Positions 23,075 to 31,303 of a stretch of DNA of 64,000 nt are shown one piece after another (positions within the stretch are counted from its first letter, which is position 1; every line of letters starts with the position of its first letter). Location: contig NZ_WMFA01000002.1 in assembly GCF_009856445.1 (NCBI RefSeq), positions 310,001 to 374,000 on the forward strand. The letters are read 5' to 3'. The notes under the pieces are model-generated. The model was not told where the DNA came from. It ran no database searches and worked only from the letters and a program-made list of their open reading frames with translations. A program made the position numbers and the translations under genes. The DNA is from Halobacillus litoralis. Its GTDB lineage: Bacteria; Bacillota; Bacilli; Bacillales; Halobacillaceae.

Positions 23075-23257
23075 ATGATGGGCAAAAATAAAAAAACAAC
23101 TGGGGATACTTATCTAGCGGTTGGAATTGGTATTGGGTTACCTTTAGGAGCAGTACTTGGGTTAACTTTATTTGATGACTTAGCAATCGGGGCTGGTATA
23201 GGTTTGGTTCTTGGAATAACAGTTGGAACAACAATTGACTCAAATAAAGCAAAATAA
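23075..23257 (+). CDS. Small glycine-rich membrane protein (60 aa)
   Basis: Two Gly-rich hydrophobic spans (AVGIGIGLPLGAVLGLTLF and LAIGAGIGLVLGITVGTTI) separated by DD, with Lys-rich ends. Small-residue repeats of this type pack tightly and are seen in small holin-like or glycine-zipper proteins; that is only a resemblance. ATG 23075 follows GAAGGG. Flanked by CR24 and CR25. Confidence 0.55.
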   Translation: MMGKNKKTTGDTYLAVGIGIGLPLGAVLGLTLFDDLAIGAGIGLVLGITVGTTIDSNKAK

Positions 23258-23305
23258 AAAAAACTACTTATCCATTCTTTCTCTAAAGAAAAAGACAGTA
23301 AGAGA

Positions 23306-23368
23306 TATCTCGAATTCGAGTCTTGCATAAAAGGGGGCGTTTGCTCAGTAGGATTGTTGATACTTTCC
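23306..23368 (+). repeat. Cassette repeat CR25
   Basis: TATCTCGAATTCGAGTCTT with a perfect CTCGAATTCGAG palindrome, AAAAGGGGGCGTTTGCTCAG, then AGGATTGTTGATACTTTCC, a worn right end. Confidence 0.92.
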
Positions 23369-23421
23369 TATCCGTACAAGAATACAATTAAAAGTCAAAA
23401 TTTGAATTGGAGGTATGTAAG

Positions 23422-23628
23422 TTGAAAGTTGAAGTTCTTATATTTGCATTAAGCATACTGTTAATGCCCTATTTTTTGTTTGAACTTATTAGTAAGATTA
23501 GCGAACAAGCAGGAGTAATATCACTAATCTCACCAATTTTTATGTTGGTATTGTTAATTTTCTCGGCAAGCCTTATTGTCATTCACTGGAAAGAGAAAAA
23601 AGAGACGGAAGGTAGGGAGCTTTCATGA
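23422..23628 (+). CDS. Small membrane protein (68 aa)
   Basis: TTG start at 23422, eight bases after GGAGG. Two spans (VLIFALSILLMPYFLFELI and ISPIFMLVLLIFSASLIVIHW) and a charged C-terminal tail KEKKETEGRELS. No family recognised. Flanked by CR25 and CR26. Confidence 0.6.
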   Translation: MKVEVLIFALSILLMPYFLFELISKISEQAGVISLISPIFMLVLLIFSASLIVIHWKEKKETEGRELS

Positions 23629-23654
23629 AATGCTATATAACATTGATTCAAACA

Positions 23655-23719
23655 AATCTCGAATTCGAGTATTAAACTAACGGGGGCGATTGCTAAATAG
23701 AGCAATCGCCCTTTATAAC
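23655..23719 (+). repeat. Cassette repeat CR26
   Basis: AATCTCGAATTCGAGTATT, CTAACGGGGGCGATTGCT, AAATAG, AGCAATCGCCC then TTTAT: the clearest terminator-like hairpin among the standard copies. Confidence 0.93.
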
Positions 23720-23793
23720 ATACAAAAGATGAAGTTCAATACCGTTCACATTGATAGACTATTTATATAATGTACGAAAGGCTGGAATAAATC

Positions 23794-24303
23794 ATGGCAA
23801 AAAAAGAAGCACCGAAAATTCAAACAGAACGATTGGTTTTACGTCCGAGAGCGGAAAAAGACATTCCTAATATGCTTAAAATGTTTAACAATGATGAAGT
23901 AAGAAAATTTCTTGGAATTAATCCCCCTCGTGATGAACACTCATTGTTAGAAATGGTTAGGAATCGCACTGAAACAAAATGGACGGTCGCATTAAAAGAT
24001 ACAGATGAGTTCATCGGTGATGTAATGATTCCAGAAATAGCAGAAGGTTATCTTGGCGAAATTGGTTTTCGGTTCATGAGGGAGCATTGGGGAGGCGGTT
24101 TTGCGTATGAAGCGGTTTCTGCGGTCATTGAACATAGTAAAGGCACATTAAACCTTAAACGCCTATTTGCTACTATAGATAATAAAAATATGTCATCAAA
24201 AAAGTTAATTGAAAAACTAGGATTTACGTTAGTAGCTGTGTTGCCTGAATCTCATTTACACGGCAGAGTGGCCGATGTAGCTTATTATTCTCGTATTGTA
24301 TAA
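23794..24303 (+). CDS. GNAT N-acetyltransferase (RimJ/RimL type)
   Basis: 169 residues. Starts IQTERLVLRPRAEKDIPNML; motif A FRFMREHWGGGFAYEAVSAV; motif B NKNMSSKKLIEKLGF. This is the form that acetylates N-terminal or side-chain amino groups, but the substrate is not visible. ATG 23794. Flanked by CR26 and CR27; not closely related to the duplicated GNAT pair. Confidence 0.85.
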   Translation: MAKKEAPKIQTERLVLRPRAEKDIPNMLKMFNNDEVRKFLGINPPRDEHSLLEMVRNRTETKWTVALKDTDEFIGDVMIPEIAEGYLGEIGFRFMREHWGGGFAYEAVSAVIEHSKGTLNLKRLFATIDNKNMSSKKLIEKLGFTLVAVLPESHLHGRVADVAYYSRIV

Positions 24304-24403
24304 GCATTTTTATTTTAGTTGTAATAGTATATTTAATCCTACAAGTCATAGATTACCTTACCGTGATATTAACTAATAAATTTATTAAAGGGTTTTATTG
24401 AGT

Positions 24404-24458
24404 TTATCTAGAATTCAAGTCTTCAACTAACGGGGGCGTTAGTTAAACTATTACTAAG
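24404..24458 (+). repeat. Cassette repeat CR27
   Basis: TTATCTAGAATTCAAGTCTTC, CTAACGGGGGCGTTAGTTAAACTA. Right part equals that of CR9. Confidence 0.9.
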
Positions 24459-24479
24459 ATTAATTTAGGGGGGCTGTGA

Positions 24480-25034
24480 GTGGGGCAAATTGAATTAAAT
24501 CCTTATAAATTAAAGAACGGTCAAGAAGTACAAGTAAGAACAGCTCGTATTGAGGATGCTCTCAAAATACTTGAATTTAATAAAGAGATTATTAGCAACT
24601 CACCTTATTTATTGACTACTGAGGAAGAATTTCAGCTAACTGTAGAACAGCAGAAAGACTTTATAAAAAAGATAGTAAATGATGAGGGAAAGCTTGCAAT
24701 AGTAGCAGAGTACCGTGGAGATATTATAGGATTTTTGGATTTCCATAACGGAAATAAAAAAAGAATTAAGCATCAAGGAAATTTTGGGATGAGTGTCTCC
24801 TCTAGTTTCAGAGGCAAAGGCATAGGTAAAGCTTTGTTGATAGAATTGCTTAACTGGGCAAAAATGCACCCTTTCATTGAGAAAGTTTCACTTGAGGTAT
24901 TTGCATCTAATACTAATGCTATATTTCTTTATGAAAAGGTAGGGTTTATAGTAGAAGGGCAAAAACAAGAAGCTATCAAGGATGATTTAGGAAGATACTT
25001 TGATCTAATATTAATGGCTTATTTTACAAGATAA
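24480..25034 (+). CDS. GNAT N-acetyltransferase, copy B of duplicated cassette
   Basis: 184 residues, five differences from copy A at 9863 (F/L, V/I, A/S, G/E, N/H). Motif A SSFRGKGIGKALLI and motif B NAIFLYEKVGF intact. GTG start at 24480, preceded by six G residues where copy A has ten. In copy A the next cassette is DJ-1; here the next is an S51 peptidase, so the two neighbours moved separately. Flanked by CR27 and CR28. Confidence 0.88.
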   Translation: MGQIELNPYKLKNGQEVQVRTARIEDALKILEFNKEIISNSPYLLTTEEEFQLTVEQQKDFIKKIVNDEGKLAIVAEYRGDIIGFLDFHNGNKKRIKHQGNFGMSVSSSFRGKGIGKALLIELLNWAKMHPFIEKVSLEVFASNTNAIFLYEKVGFIVEGQKQEAIKDDLGRYFDLILMAYFTR

Positions 25035-25077
25035 AATACATACAATATATGCAGTTAGAGAAAGATTATGTGAAAAT

Positions 25078-25135
25078 TATCTCGAAACTCAGTCTTCCTC
25101 AAACGGGGGCTTTCTTGGAATACAGATTGCCCTGT
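25078..25135 (+). repeat. Cassette repeat CR28
   Basis: TTATCTCGAAACTCAGTCTTC, AAACGGGGGCTTTCTTGGAAT, GATTGCCC. Left part equals CR10. Confidence 0.9.
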
Positions 25136-25239
25136 TATTACTTTCTGAGTCAACATTGACATTATTGTGTTGGTGTTAGAAAACAACATGAGTAACGAAG
25201 AAAATTAATATTATTTACAGTTTGCTACGGGGGATACTT

Positions 25240-25896
25240 ATGAAAATTCATTATTATTTAGGTTGGTTTAGTAACTTTTTTCCTGAGAATCTGAGAAAGG
25301 TTTTAAAGGAGGATATCATTGATAGAAAATCAATTGTTATGATTAGCTCCAATCCATCACTTTATGAAGATGACGGTGCTACTGAACGGTCGTGGCTTGA
25401 TCATGCCGGCATTATGTTTGATGAATATCATTTAATTAATCATCGCGTTCAGAAGGAAGGTGCCCAAAGATTAATTCACAATGCTTCAGTTATTTTCTTA
25501 CTGGGTGGAGATATTCTTAAACAAAATGGCTTTTTGAGGGAATATGAATTGTCGGATTGGATTAAAAAAAGCAGCGCAGTTGTAATGGGGGCAAGTGCTG
25601 GTGCAATCAACATGTCCGCTAAATGGTTATGCTCAAAAAACTTTGGAGATGAACTTGAAGTAAGCTCTGTTTACGAAGGAATCGGCCTTGACGAGTTTTC
25701 TGTCTTATCTCATTTTGATCTAGAAAATAACATGGAGCTTGTTCAAAGAGAACTGTCTCCCTTGTCAGAAGAAATAAATATTTATGCCTCGAACAAAGAT
25801 TGCGCTGTTCGTATAAAGGGGGACAAAATTGACATTATTGGTGATGTGTACTTAATTTCTAAATCAAAAATTCAGAAATTGGATGAGACGATTTAG
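25240..25896 (+). CDS. Peptidase S51 (PepE/cyanophycinase-like) family protein
   Basis: About 218 residues. The nucleophile motif reads VVMGASAGAINMSAKW with Ser in G-A-S-A-G, and LLGGDI upstream marks the S51 fold (class I amidotransferase-like with Ser-His-Glu). Members cleave Asp-containing dipeptides or isopeptides, in the cytoplasm. ATG 25240 is taken, with GGGGGAT upstream, over the TTG at 25222. Flanked by CR28 and a second small gene. Confidence 0.82.
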   Translation: MKIHYYLGWFSNFFPENLRKVLKEDIIDRKSIVMISSNPSLYEDDGATERSWLDHAGIMFDEYHLINHRVQKEGAQRLIHNASVIFLLGGDILKQNGFLREYELSDWIKKSSAVVMGASAGAINMSAKWLCSKNFGDELEVSSVYEGIGLDEFSVLSHFDLENNMELVQRELSPLSEEINIYASNKDCAVRIKGDKIDIIGDVYLISKSKIQKLDETI

Positions 25897-26000
25897 TTAC
25901 TATGAGTGGCTAAAAACGCAAATGTATTACATATGCTTAGACTTAGTGGTAAACAAACCGGTGCATGCTCATACAAGAAATCATTTAGAAAGGGATAAGT

Positions 26001-26183
26001 ATGACTGATATAATAAGTTCATTAATCTATATTGTTTTATTAATTAGTGTTTCAGTACCTTTATTTTTTATTGTAACTTCTATATGGAGTACAGGTGAAC
26101 CAGGTATTATATTTCTTTTATCAATAATCAGCAGTCAGCTACTATTAAGCAATTTGGGAAAGATGGAGCAACCTAAAAGTTGA
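26001..26183 (+). CDS. Small membrane protein (60 aa)
   Basis: Two hydrophobic spans (SLIYIVLLISVSVPLFFIVTSIW and GIIFLLSIISSQLLLSNLG). ATG 26001 follows GAAAGGGA. No repeat separates it from the peptidase gene, so both belong to one cassette or a repeat has been lost at about 25,900-25,990. Function unknown. Confidence 0.55.
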   Translation: MTDIISSLIYIVLLISVSVPLFFIVTSIWSTGEPGIIFLLSIISSQLLLSNLGKMEQPKS

Positions 26184-26205
26184 TTTATAAAACAATAGCA
26201 GTTTT

Positions 26206-26249
26206 TATCTCGAAATCAAGTTATATAGAAATAGGGGCTCTCCTTCAAG
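26206..26249 (+). repeat. Cassette repeat CR29
   Basis: TTATCTCGAAATCAAGTTATATAGAAATAGGGGCTCTCC; spacer and core degenerate. Confidence 0.75.
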
Positions 26250-26332
26250 AAAAGAAGTTCATTGCTTATCTTGAATAAAGATAAAAGTTATTTATTATGT
26301 AATCTCATTTTTTTAAGTAAGGAGATGTTTAC

Positions 26333-26623
26333 ATGACTCCAAATGAAAATAGAAGGATCTGCGACAAAGGGCACAAATATTATAAAAGTAGCGATTGTCC
26401 GACTTGTCCAATCTGTGAAAACGCTCGTAAACCTGAAAGTGGATTCCTCTCTTTACTTCCAGCACCAGCCAGGAGGGCCTTGGAAAACAACGGTGTAACT
26501 TCTTTAAAGATTTTATCAACCTACAGTGAAAAAGAGATTTTGAAACTTCATGGCATGGGACCAGCGTCATTACCAAAACTCAAATCAGCTTTGAAAGAGA
26601 AGGGATTATCTTTTAAGAAATAA
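26333..26623 (+). CDS. Zinc-ribbon plus RNAP alpha-CTD/HhH-like protein (96 aa)
   Basis: N-terminus CDKGHKYYKSSDCPTCPICE is a four-cysteine/histidine zinc-ribbon pattern. The C-terminal 50 residues (LPAPARRALENNGVTSLKIL...LHGMGPASLPKLKSALKEKGLSF) have the helix-hairpin-helix layout of the RNA polymerase alpha C-terminal domain, which binds DNA. Proteins like this occur as orphans in Bacilli; a regulatory or DNA-binding role is inferred. AAGGAG precedes ATG 26333. Flanked by CR29 and CR30. Confidence 0.75.
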   Translation: MTPNENRRICDKGHKYYKSSDCPTCPICENARKPESGFLSLLPAPARRALENNGVTSLKILSTYSEKEILKLHGMGPASLPKLKSALKEKGLSFKK

Positions 26624-26667
26624 TTTCCTTTATTCTGTATTTAGGAGTCCTTTGAAATTATTTATAT

Positions 26668-26730
26668 TATCTTGATATCAAGTCTCAAACAATAGGGAGC
26701 GATTATTCAATAAGAGTAGTCGTCCTTTTT
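26668..26730 (+). repeat. Cassette repeat CR30
   Basis: TTATCTTGATATCAAGTCTC, AATAGGGAGCGATTATTCAATAAGAG, AGTCGTCC and TTTTT. Similar to CR3. Confidence 0.85.
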
Positions 26731-26821
26731 ATTATTTCCTAAAACTAATCCACGTTTAGAATCGTTAAATAGAGCAAATGCAGGTTCGTTTAAGGTGGCA
26801 CGGTATATTTTAATTTCTGCG

Positions 26822-27271
26822 CTAAACACCAAATTGTCTTAAATGGTGGTCAAGATGCTTGTAGGTTCCTTTTCCCCATTGTTCGGACGTAAGTTTTCCG
26901 AAAAAAGGATGTGGATGATTTTTACAAGCTTCTGGTCCATTCTTTTGAAATGTTATTATTTTTTGTTTTAGTTTTTCTCTTTCTATATCGAAGTCTTTTT
27001 TACATGTAATTACAATAGTTGGAATAGTCGACATGTTGTGGTCTAAAGGTTTGTCATTATAAAAGATGGGTTTGGCAAATCTACCTACTAATAACCCTAA
27101 CCAACTTCTTCGGGCTAAAGAGTTTCCCATTGCGATATCTTGGAAAGCTGAGCAATGAGCTAACATTTGAGAGACATCCATTCTCCCCCATTTTGGTTGT
27201 GAATTTACATTTAAGTTTTCGATACGATTTAATATTTCATCTGTATACGATATCTCAAAAATATTATTCAT
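26822..27271 (-). CDS. DUF1569 (DinB-like fold) protein
   Basis: 149 residues with the family marks QPKWGRMDVSQMLAHCSAFQD near the N-terminus and HPFFGKLTSEQWGKGTYKHLDHHLRQFGV at the C-terminus. His residues in these motifs line a possible metal pocket of the DinB/YfiT-like four-helix fold. Biochemical role unknown. Start ATG 27271 with AAAGGGGTG upstream on the minus strand. It is divergent from the hydrolase at 27519 and both lie between CR30 and CR31. Confidence 0.85.
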   Translation of the reverse strand: MNNIFEISYTDEILNRIENLNVNSQPKWGRMDVSQMLAHCSAFQDIAMGNSLARRSWLGLLVGRFAKPIFYNDKPLDHNMSTIPTIVITCKKDFDIEREKLKQKIITFQKNGPEACKNHPHPFFGKLTSEQWGKGTYKHLDHHLRQFGV

Positions 27272-27518
27272 TAGAACACCCCTTTAGTTTTTTTAACCAA
27301 AAAACGCCTTTGAATATTTAATATATAATTCAACGCCTACGTTATTTAGTCCTTTCAACAATCAGTTCAGTTTATTGAATAATAGAAGGGAATTTATTGG
27401 TGATGTAGAAATTAATGTTTATGTAATTTAATGGATGTATTAGCAGTATATTGATTGGAATGTTGGCAAATGTATGTGGATGAAATTCATCTATTCTTTG
27501 AGGGGGAAGGTGATATTT

Positions 27519-28301
27519 ATGAAAACAACCCAGTCAAAAGACGGCACAACCTTGGCGTACGATGTTTACGGTAATGGTCCAGCGCTCATTTACATAACGG
27601 GAGCAAGCTGCCATCGCTCATTTAAGCCTATAGTGCAAGATGCCAAAATATTTGCCTCTGAGTTTACTGTTTACAATTACGACCGTCGTGGACGAGGCGA
27701 TAGTGGGAACACGCTGCCTTATACTGTAGAACGTGAAATCGAAGATCTCGAAGCTATAATTGATGCGGCAGGCGGAAAGGCGCATTTGTATGGCCATTCT
27801 TCTGGTGCTGTGATCGCACTTGAGGCAGCACTTCGACTTGGCAACAAAGTGCAAAAAGTAACTTTGTATGATGCGCCATATGTTTGTGACGAGAAAGAAA
27901 AAGCCGAATACAAACAATTAAGCCAAAAAATACACGAACTTCTCGAAAATGAAAAAAATTCAGAAGCAATGCTTACCTTTTTAAAGGAAATTGGAATGCC
28001 TAAGGTATTTGTTCTATTATTGCCGTTATTTCCTGGCTGGAAAACCACGAAAGCTCTAGCTCCGACCCTTGCCTATGATATTATGCTAACTCAGGATATG
28101 CCCCCCCTTGTACGTGCTACTCAAATTTCCATACCTATGCAAATAATCGTTGGCGAAAAAAGCCCTGTATCCATTAATAAAGTGGGTCGTCAACTAACAA
28201 AGGCAATTCCAAACGCAAGGTTTATACGACTTGCAAAGCAAGACCATTTGGTTAGTGGAAAAAAACTGCTGCCAATACTTTCGACTTTTCTCAAAGAATA
28301 A
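27519..28301 (+). CDS. Alpha/beta-hydrolase
   Basis: About 260 residues. Nucleophile elbow GHSSGAVIAL (Ser), oxyanion region ITGASCHRSF, YDRRGRGDSGNT after the third strand, and C-terminal QDHLVSG supplying the catalytic His. A cytoplasmic serine hydrolase (esterase or similar). ATG 27519 follows GGGGGAAGG; an upstream in-frame ATG at 27474 lacks one. After the stop a short open frame (LEKVIEESGWACVARSYRIR, ending about 28380) may be debris of another gene. Confidence 0.85.
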   Translation: MKTTQSKDGTTLAYDVYGNGPALIYITGASCHRSFKPIVQDAKIFASEFTVYNYDRRGRGDSGNTLPYTVEREIEDLEAIIDAAGGKAHLYGHSSGAVIALEAALRLGNKVQKVTLYDAPYVCDEKEKAEYKQLSQKIHELLENEKNSEAMLTFLKEIGMPKVFVLLLPLFPGWKTTKALAPTLAYDIMLTQDMPPLVRATQISIPMQIIVGEKSPVSINKVGRQLTKAIPNARFIRLAKQDHLVSGKKLLPILSTFLKE

Positions 28302-28382
28302 TGTTTTACCAACTACATTAGAAAAGGTTATTGAAGAAAGTGGATGGGCTTGTGTGGCTAGATCATACAGGATTCGTTAAAT

Positions 28383-28446
28383 TTATCTCGAAATTAAGTC
28401 TTCATGAATAGGGGCGATTGTGCCATATAGTCAATCGCTTTTTTTC
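28383..28446 (+). repeat. Cassette repeat CR31
   Basis: TTATCTCGAAATTAAGTCTTC, AATAGGGGCGATTGTGCCATATAG, TCAATCGC and seven T: terminator-like. Confidence 0.88.
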
Positions 28447-28503
28447 TAACTACGAAGGACGATCTAGACATGTAGAGAGTTTTAATAAGGGGAGAGATAT
28501 TCA

Positions 28504-29298
28504 ATGCCAAATTCTGAAAAAGAAGAAAAGCTAGCTGGAGGGAATGTTTCAAATGTATATCGATTTGAAGATACTGTTCGACGAGAAATAAAGCCTGGCA
28601 GTTTGAAAATACATAGATTATTACAACATTTAGAGAGTAAAGGTTTTAATTATGCCCCAAAGTTTTTAGGAATTGATGAAAACAATAGGGAGATATTATC
28701 CTTCATTGAAGGAGAAGCTGGAAATTACCCTCTGAAAAGATATATGTGGTCAAATGATGTATTAAAAGAAATAGCACAAATGCTTCGTCTTTATCATGAC
28801 GCAGTTAGTGACTTTCCGTTGATAGATGAGTGGAGTCCAATTGACAATACTCCGAGTAATAGAGAAGTTCTATGCCATAATGATTTTGCTGTGTACAATA
28901 TTATTTTTAATCATGAACAGCCAGTAGGCATTATTGACTTTGATGTTGCGGCTCCTGGTCCAAGACTTTGGGACATAGCTTACACCCTTTACACTTGCGT
29001 TCCTTTAAGTAGGTTTTATCATACTGAAGCAGGTGAGCGTGTCTATTATGATGCTTCACAAGATGCTGCTCGGAGTCAAACAAGAGTTAAGTTGTTTTTT
29101 GATTCTTACGGTATAGAAGGAATAGAAGAAGGTTATTTAGAAATGGTGATATTGCGATTAGAAGGGTTATGTAAATATATGAAAAGAAAGGCCCGTGAAG
29201 GAGAGATCGCATTTCAAAAAATGATAGATGAGGGACACCTTGACCATTATGAAAAGGAGATTGAATTCATTCGTGAGCATGGAAGAGATTGGATTTGA
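28504..29298 (+). CDS. APH/ChoK-family phosphotransferase
   Basis: 264 residues. LAGGNVSNVYRFEDTVRRE forms the nucleotide loop, VLCHNDFAVYNIIF is the catalytic HxDxxxxN loop and GIIDFDVAAPGPRLWDIAYTLY carries the metal-binding D-x-D and the W-D-x-A helix typical of this Bacillus family. Small-molecule kinase with unknown acceptor. GGGGAGAG precedes ATG 28504. Unrelated in detail to the kinases at 1230 and 21323. Flanked by CR31 and CR32. Confidence 0.85.
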   Translation: MPNSEKEEKLAGGNVSNVYRFEDTVRREIKPGSLKIHRLLQHLESKGFNYAPKFLGIDENNREILSFIEGEAGNYPLKRYMWSNDVLKEIAQMLRLYHDAVSDFPLIDEWSPIDNTPSNREVLCHNDFAVYNIIFNHEQPVGIIDFDVAAPGPRLWDIAYTLYTCVPLSRFYHTEAGERVYYDASQDAARSQTRVKLFFDSYGIEGIEEGYLEMVILRLEGLCKYMKRKAREGEIAFQKMIDEGHLDHYEKEIEFIREHGRDWI

Positions 29299-29339
29299 TC
29301 AGCATAATAAATTGAATTATGAGTGGCGGGATTATTAGA

Positions 29340-29380
29340 TATCTCGAATTCAAGTCTTGCAGTAACGGCTATTCTGCAAG
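29340..29380 (+). repeat. Cassette repeat CR32
   Basis: TATCTCGAATTCAAGTCTTGCAGTAACGGCTATTCTGCAAG; the GGGGGC run is shortened. Confidence 0.82.
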
Positions 29381-29441
29381 ACAAACACTAAAAGATTAAA
29401 GATATAATTTAAAATATAAGGAGGGGAAGGAGGATTGCAAA

Positions 29442-29630
29442 ATGAGTAAAAGAACAAAAGATGGTATGATCTCTGCTATTGTCTTTGCAGTCGTTGCTAT
29501 TCTCTTTGGATACTTTATATACGGGGAAATCATATGGTCAACTGTAATAGGATTAATGATAGGCGGTTTTATATCCTGGTATTTCATTATTCCTAAAATA
29601 AACAAGATGGGGCGTAAAGATAAATTGTAA
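29442..29630 (+). CDS. Small membrane protein (62 aa)
   Basis: Basic N-terminus (MSKRTKDG), two spans (MISAIVFAVVAILFGYFIYG and STVIGLMIGGFISWYFIIP) and basic end (KINKMGRKDKL). ATG 29442 follows a strong GGAGGGGAAGGAGG. No family recognised. Flanked by CR32 and CR33. Confidence 0.6.
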   Translation: MSKRTKDGMISAIVFAVVAILFGYFIYGEIIWSTVIGLMIGGFISWYFIIPKINKMGRKDKL

Positions 29631-29632
29631 AC

Positions 29633-29671
29633 CACCTCGGTTTCAAGTTTTAAACAAACGTGGGTGTTTAT
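29633..29671 (+). repeat. Cassette repeat CR33 (degenerate)
   Basis: CCTCGGTTTCAAGTTTTAAACAAACGTGGGTGTTTATCC. Confidence 0.7.
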
Positions 29672-29673
29672 CC

Positions 29674-29820
29674 AAAATCGATAACAAAGAGTATAGAGAA
29701 TTTCGGTTCCCGACAGAAGAAAGGAATGACTTCTTAGAAGCTATATTTAAGGATGGAAGTAATGCTGTTCAATATGCAGGAAACATTGTTTTTAACGATG
29801 ATCCACATACTTCTCGTTAG
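29674..29820 (+). pseudogene. 5'-truncated gene fragment
   Basis: Open frame KIDNKEYREFRFPTEERNDF, LEAIFKDGSNAVQYAGNIVF, NDDPHTSR, then stop. Composition is protein-like but there is no start codon or ribosome binding site, and it begins within three bases of CR33. Probably the tail of a gene cut by a recombination event. Confidence 0.45.
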
Positions 29821-29828
29821 TTTTTACA

Positions 29829-29862
29829 AAGGAATAAACGGTGGCCTTTAGTTGAACTATTT
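29829..29862 (+). repeat. Cassette repeat CR34 (remnant)
   Basis: AGGAATAAACGGTGGCCTTTAGTTGAACTA right after the fragment's stop: only the right part of the element is recognisable. Confidence 0.5.
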
Positions 29863-29904
29863 TTTGTTAGTAATATAAACACTAAACCTTAACAGAACCT
29901 TAGG

Positions 29905-30819
29905 TTACACAGCCTTCTTTTTCCTTTTATCTTTGCTTTTTATGGAGGATGAGGAAGGTTTCACACTAAGTACGATAACGGTAACCAGGATGATTGCTAT
30001 TCCAAGAAGTTGAATAAGGGTTAAGTGATCCCCGATAAGGAGAAAGCCGAATAATGAAGCTGTTACCGGCTCAACCATAGCGACCATTGAAGCTGTAGTC
30101 GGAGCAGTCCACTGAATGCCAATGACATAAAATATAAACGAAATTCCAGCGCCCAGGATCCCCAATAAAAGGAACAAGCCGATGTCGTTTGAGGTCATTG
30201 CGCTAGTGACTTTATCCATGTCTGCCATAAACAAAAGGATAAGACAAAATGTGAAGAAAGCGATGGTCAACGTGGTCTGCGGCTTAGCGATGGAGGAGGC
30301 GTTTTTAAAACCGAAGATAAACAATGCATAGGAAAGTCCTGCAGCAAGCCCGGAGGCAACCCCTAGGAAACCTACTGAAAGCGACTTAGTATTGTAGGCA
30401 CCTGTGAGCATGACAATCCCGATAAGTACACCGAATATGCATGCCCCTTTAAACCAGGTCGGACGCTCGATTCGTAATAAGAATGAGATGACCTGGACGA
30501 AAACTGGTGCTGTGTACATTAAAGTAGAAGCAACAGCCACGCTTGAGGCCTGGATAGTGAAAAAATAAAAAATGAAATTTCCAGCAACACCTACACCAGC
30601 TAATGAAGACCAAATGTATATATGAGGAGAGGAGGCCCAATTTTGTTTAAAACGTAAAAGAAACCAAGTAAAAAAGCATACGAAGCCGATAGCTCCTCGG
30701 TAAAGAGAAATCACAATAGGATCCCAGCCGTTATTCATTAAAATATTCGCGATTCCTCCACTAAAACCCCAGCATATAGCGGCAACAATAACTAAGCTTA
30801 CACCTACAGATCTCATCAT
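29905..30819 (-). CDS. EamA-family (DMT superfamily) transporter
   Basis: 304 residues, ten membrane spans in two homologous halves, as in EamA drug/metabolite exporters. Each half starts with a conserved Gly/Trp/Ser-rich helix (AAICWGFSGGIANIL and VASGLAAGLSYALFIFGF); the end is a basic KSKDKRKKKAV tail. Substrate unknown. AGGAGG precedes ATG 30819. A close paralogue is at 54785-55654. It lies inside the array limits but reads leftward. Confidence 0.88.
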   Translation of the reverse strand: MMRSVGVSLVIVAAICWGFSGGIANILMNNGWDPIVISLYRGAIGFVCFFTWFLLRFKQNWASSPHIYIWSSLAGVGVAGNFIFYFFTIQASSVAVASTLMYTAPVFVQVISFLLRIERPTWFKGACIFGVLIGIVMLTGAYNTKSLSVGFLGVASGLAAGLSYALFIFGFKNASSIAKPQTTLTIAFFTFCLILLFMADMDKVTSAMTSNDIGLFLLLGILGAGISFIFYVIGIQWTAPTTASMVAMVEPVTASLFGFLLIGDHLTLIQLLGIAIILVTVIVLSVKPSSSSIKSKDKRKKKAV

Positions 30820-31007
30820 TTGTATGCCTCCTAAAAATTACTCCAAAGATTAATCCCTTTTTAAGAAATCTGAATGGGTCTTGTTGATAATGGAAGCTTA
30901 AGGGCCAAACCATCTTCTGTAATTTCCTAATTAAAAGGTATGTTCTTTAGAAGGCATAAATGGTATTTGTTACTTTATCTTACATTTGTTTGAATTGGCG
31001 GATAGTC

Positions 31008-31043
31008 ATATCTGAGACTTGAAAAGGGGGCATCGGCTGCCTT
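31008..31043 (+). repeat. Cassette repeat CR35 (remnant)
   Basis: CATATCTGAGACTTGAAAAGGGGGCATCGGCTGCC: left box collapsed but order of parts kept. The rest of 30,820-31,170 holds nothing I can assign. Confidence 0.55.
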
Positions 31044-31170
31044 TCTGATCCCTTATGGGTGTAGCTGATCTTTATAGGAATACTTAGATGCTTTCCATTA
31101 AACAAAGGAGGTACCGGAAACTTGATATCCTTGAATATGGAAATAATTAGTAATTTTGTCTAAGTGTAGC

Positions 31171-31278
31171 AGGGAGGAAACTTTTTATCAACGAGAAATT
31201 GAAAAATATGGTACTTTTAAGAACGGGCAGCTTCAGGAAAGTGGATCGAACTATTGTTTTTATAAATTGGCAGCCTGA
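31171..31278 (+). pseudogene. Possible gene fragment
   Basis: Open frame REETFYQREIEKYGTFKNGQ, LQESGSNYCFYKLAA, stop. No proper start codon; a TTG at 31156 is in frame but has no ribosome binding site. Looks like the C-terminal end of a lost cassette gene. Confidence 0.3.
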
Positions 31279-31303
31279 TTCTTTTTCTTAATGGAGGGAT
31301 ATG

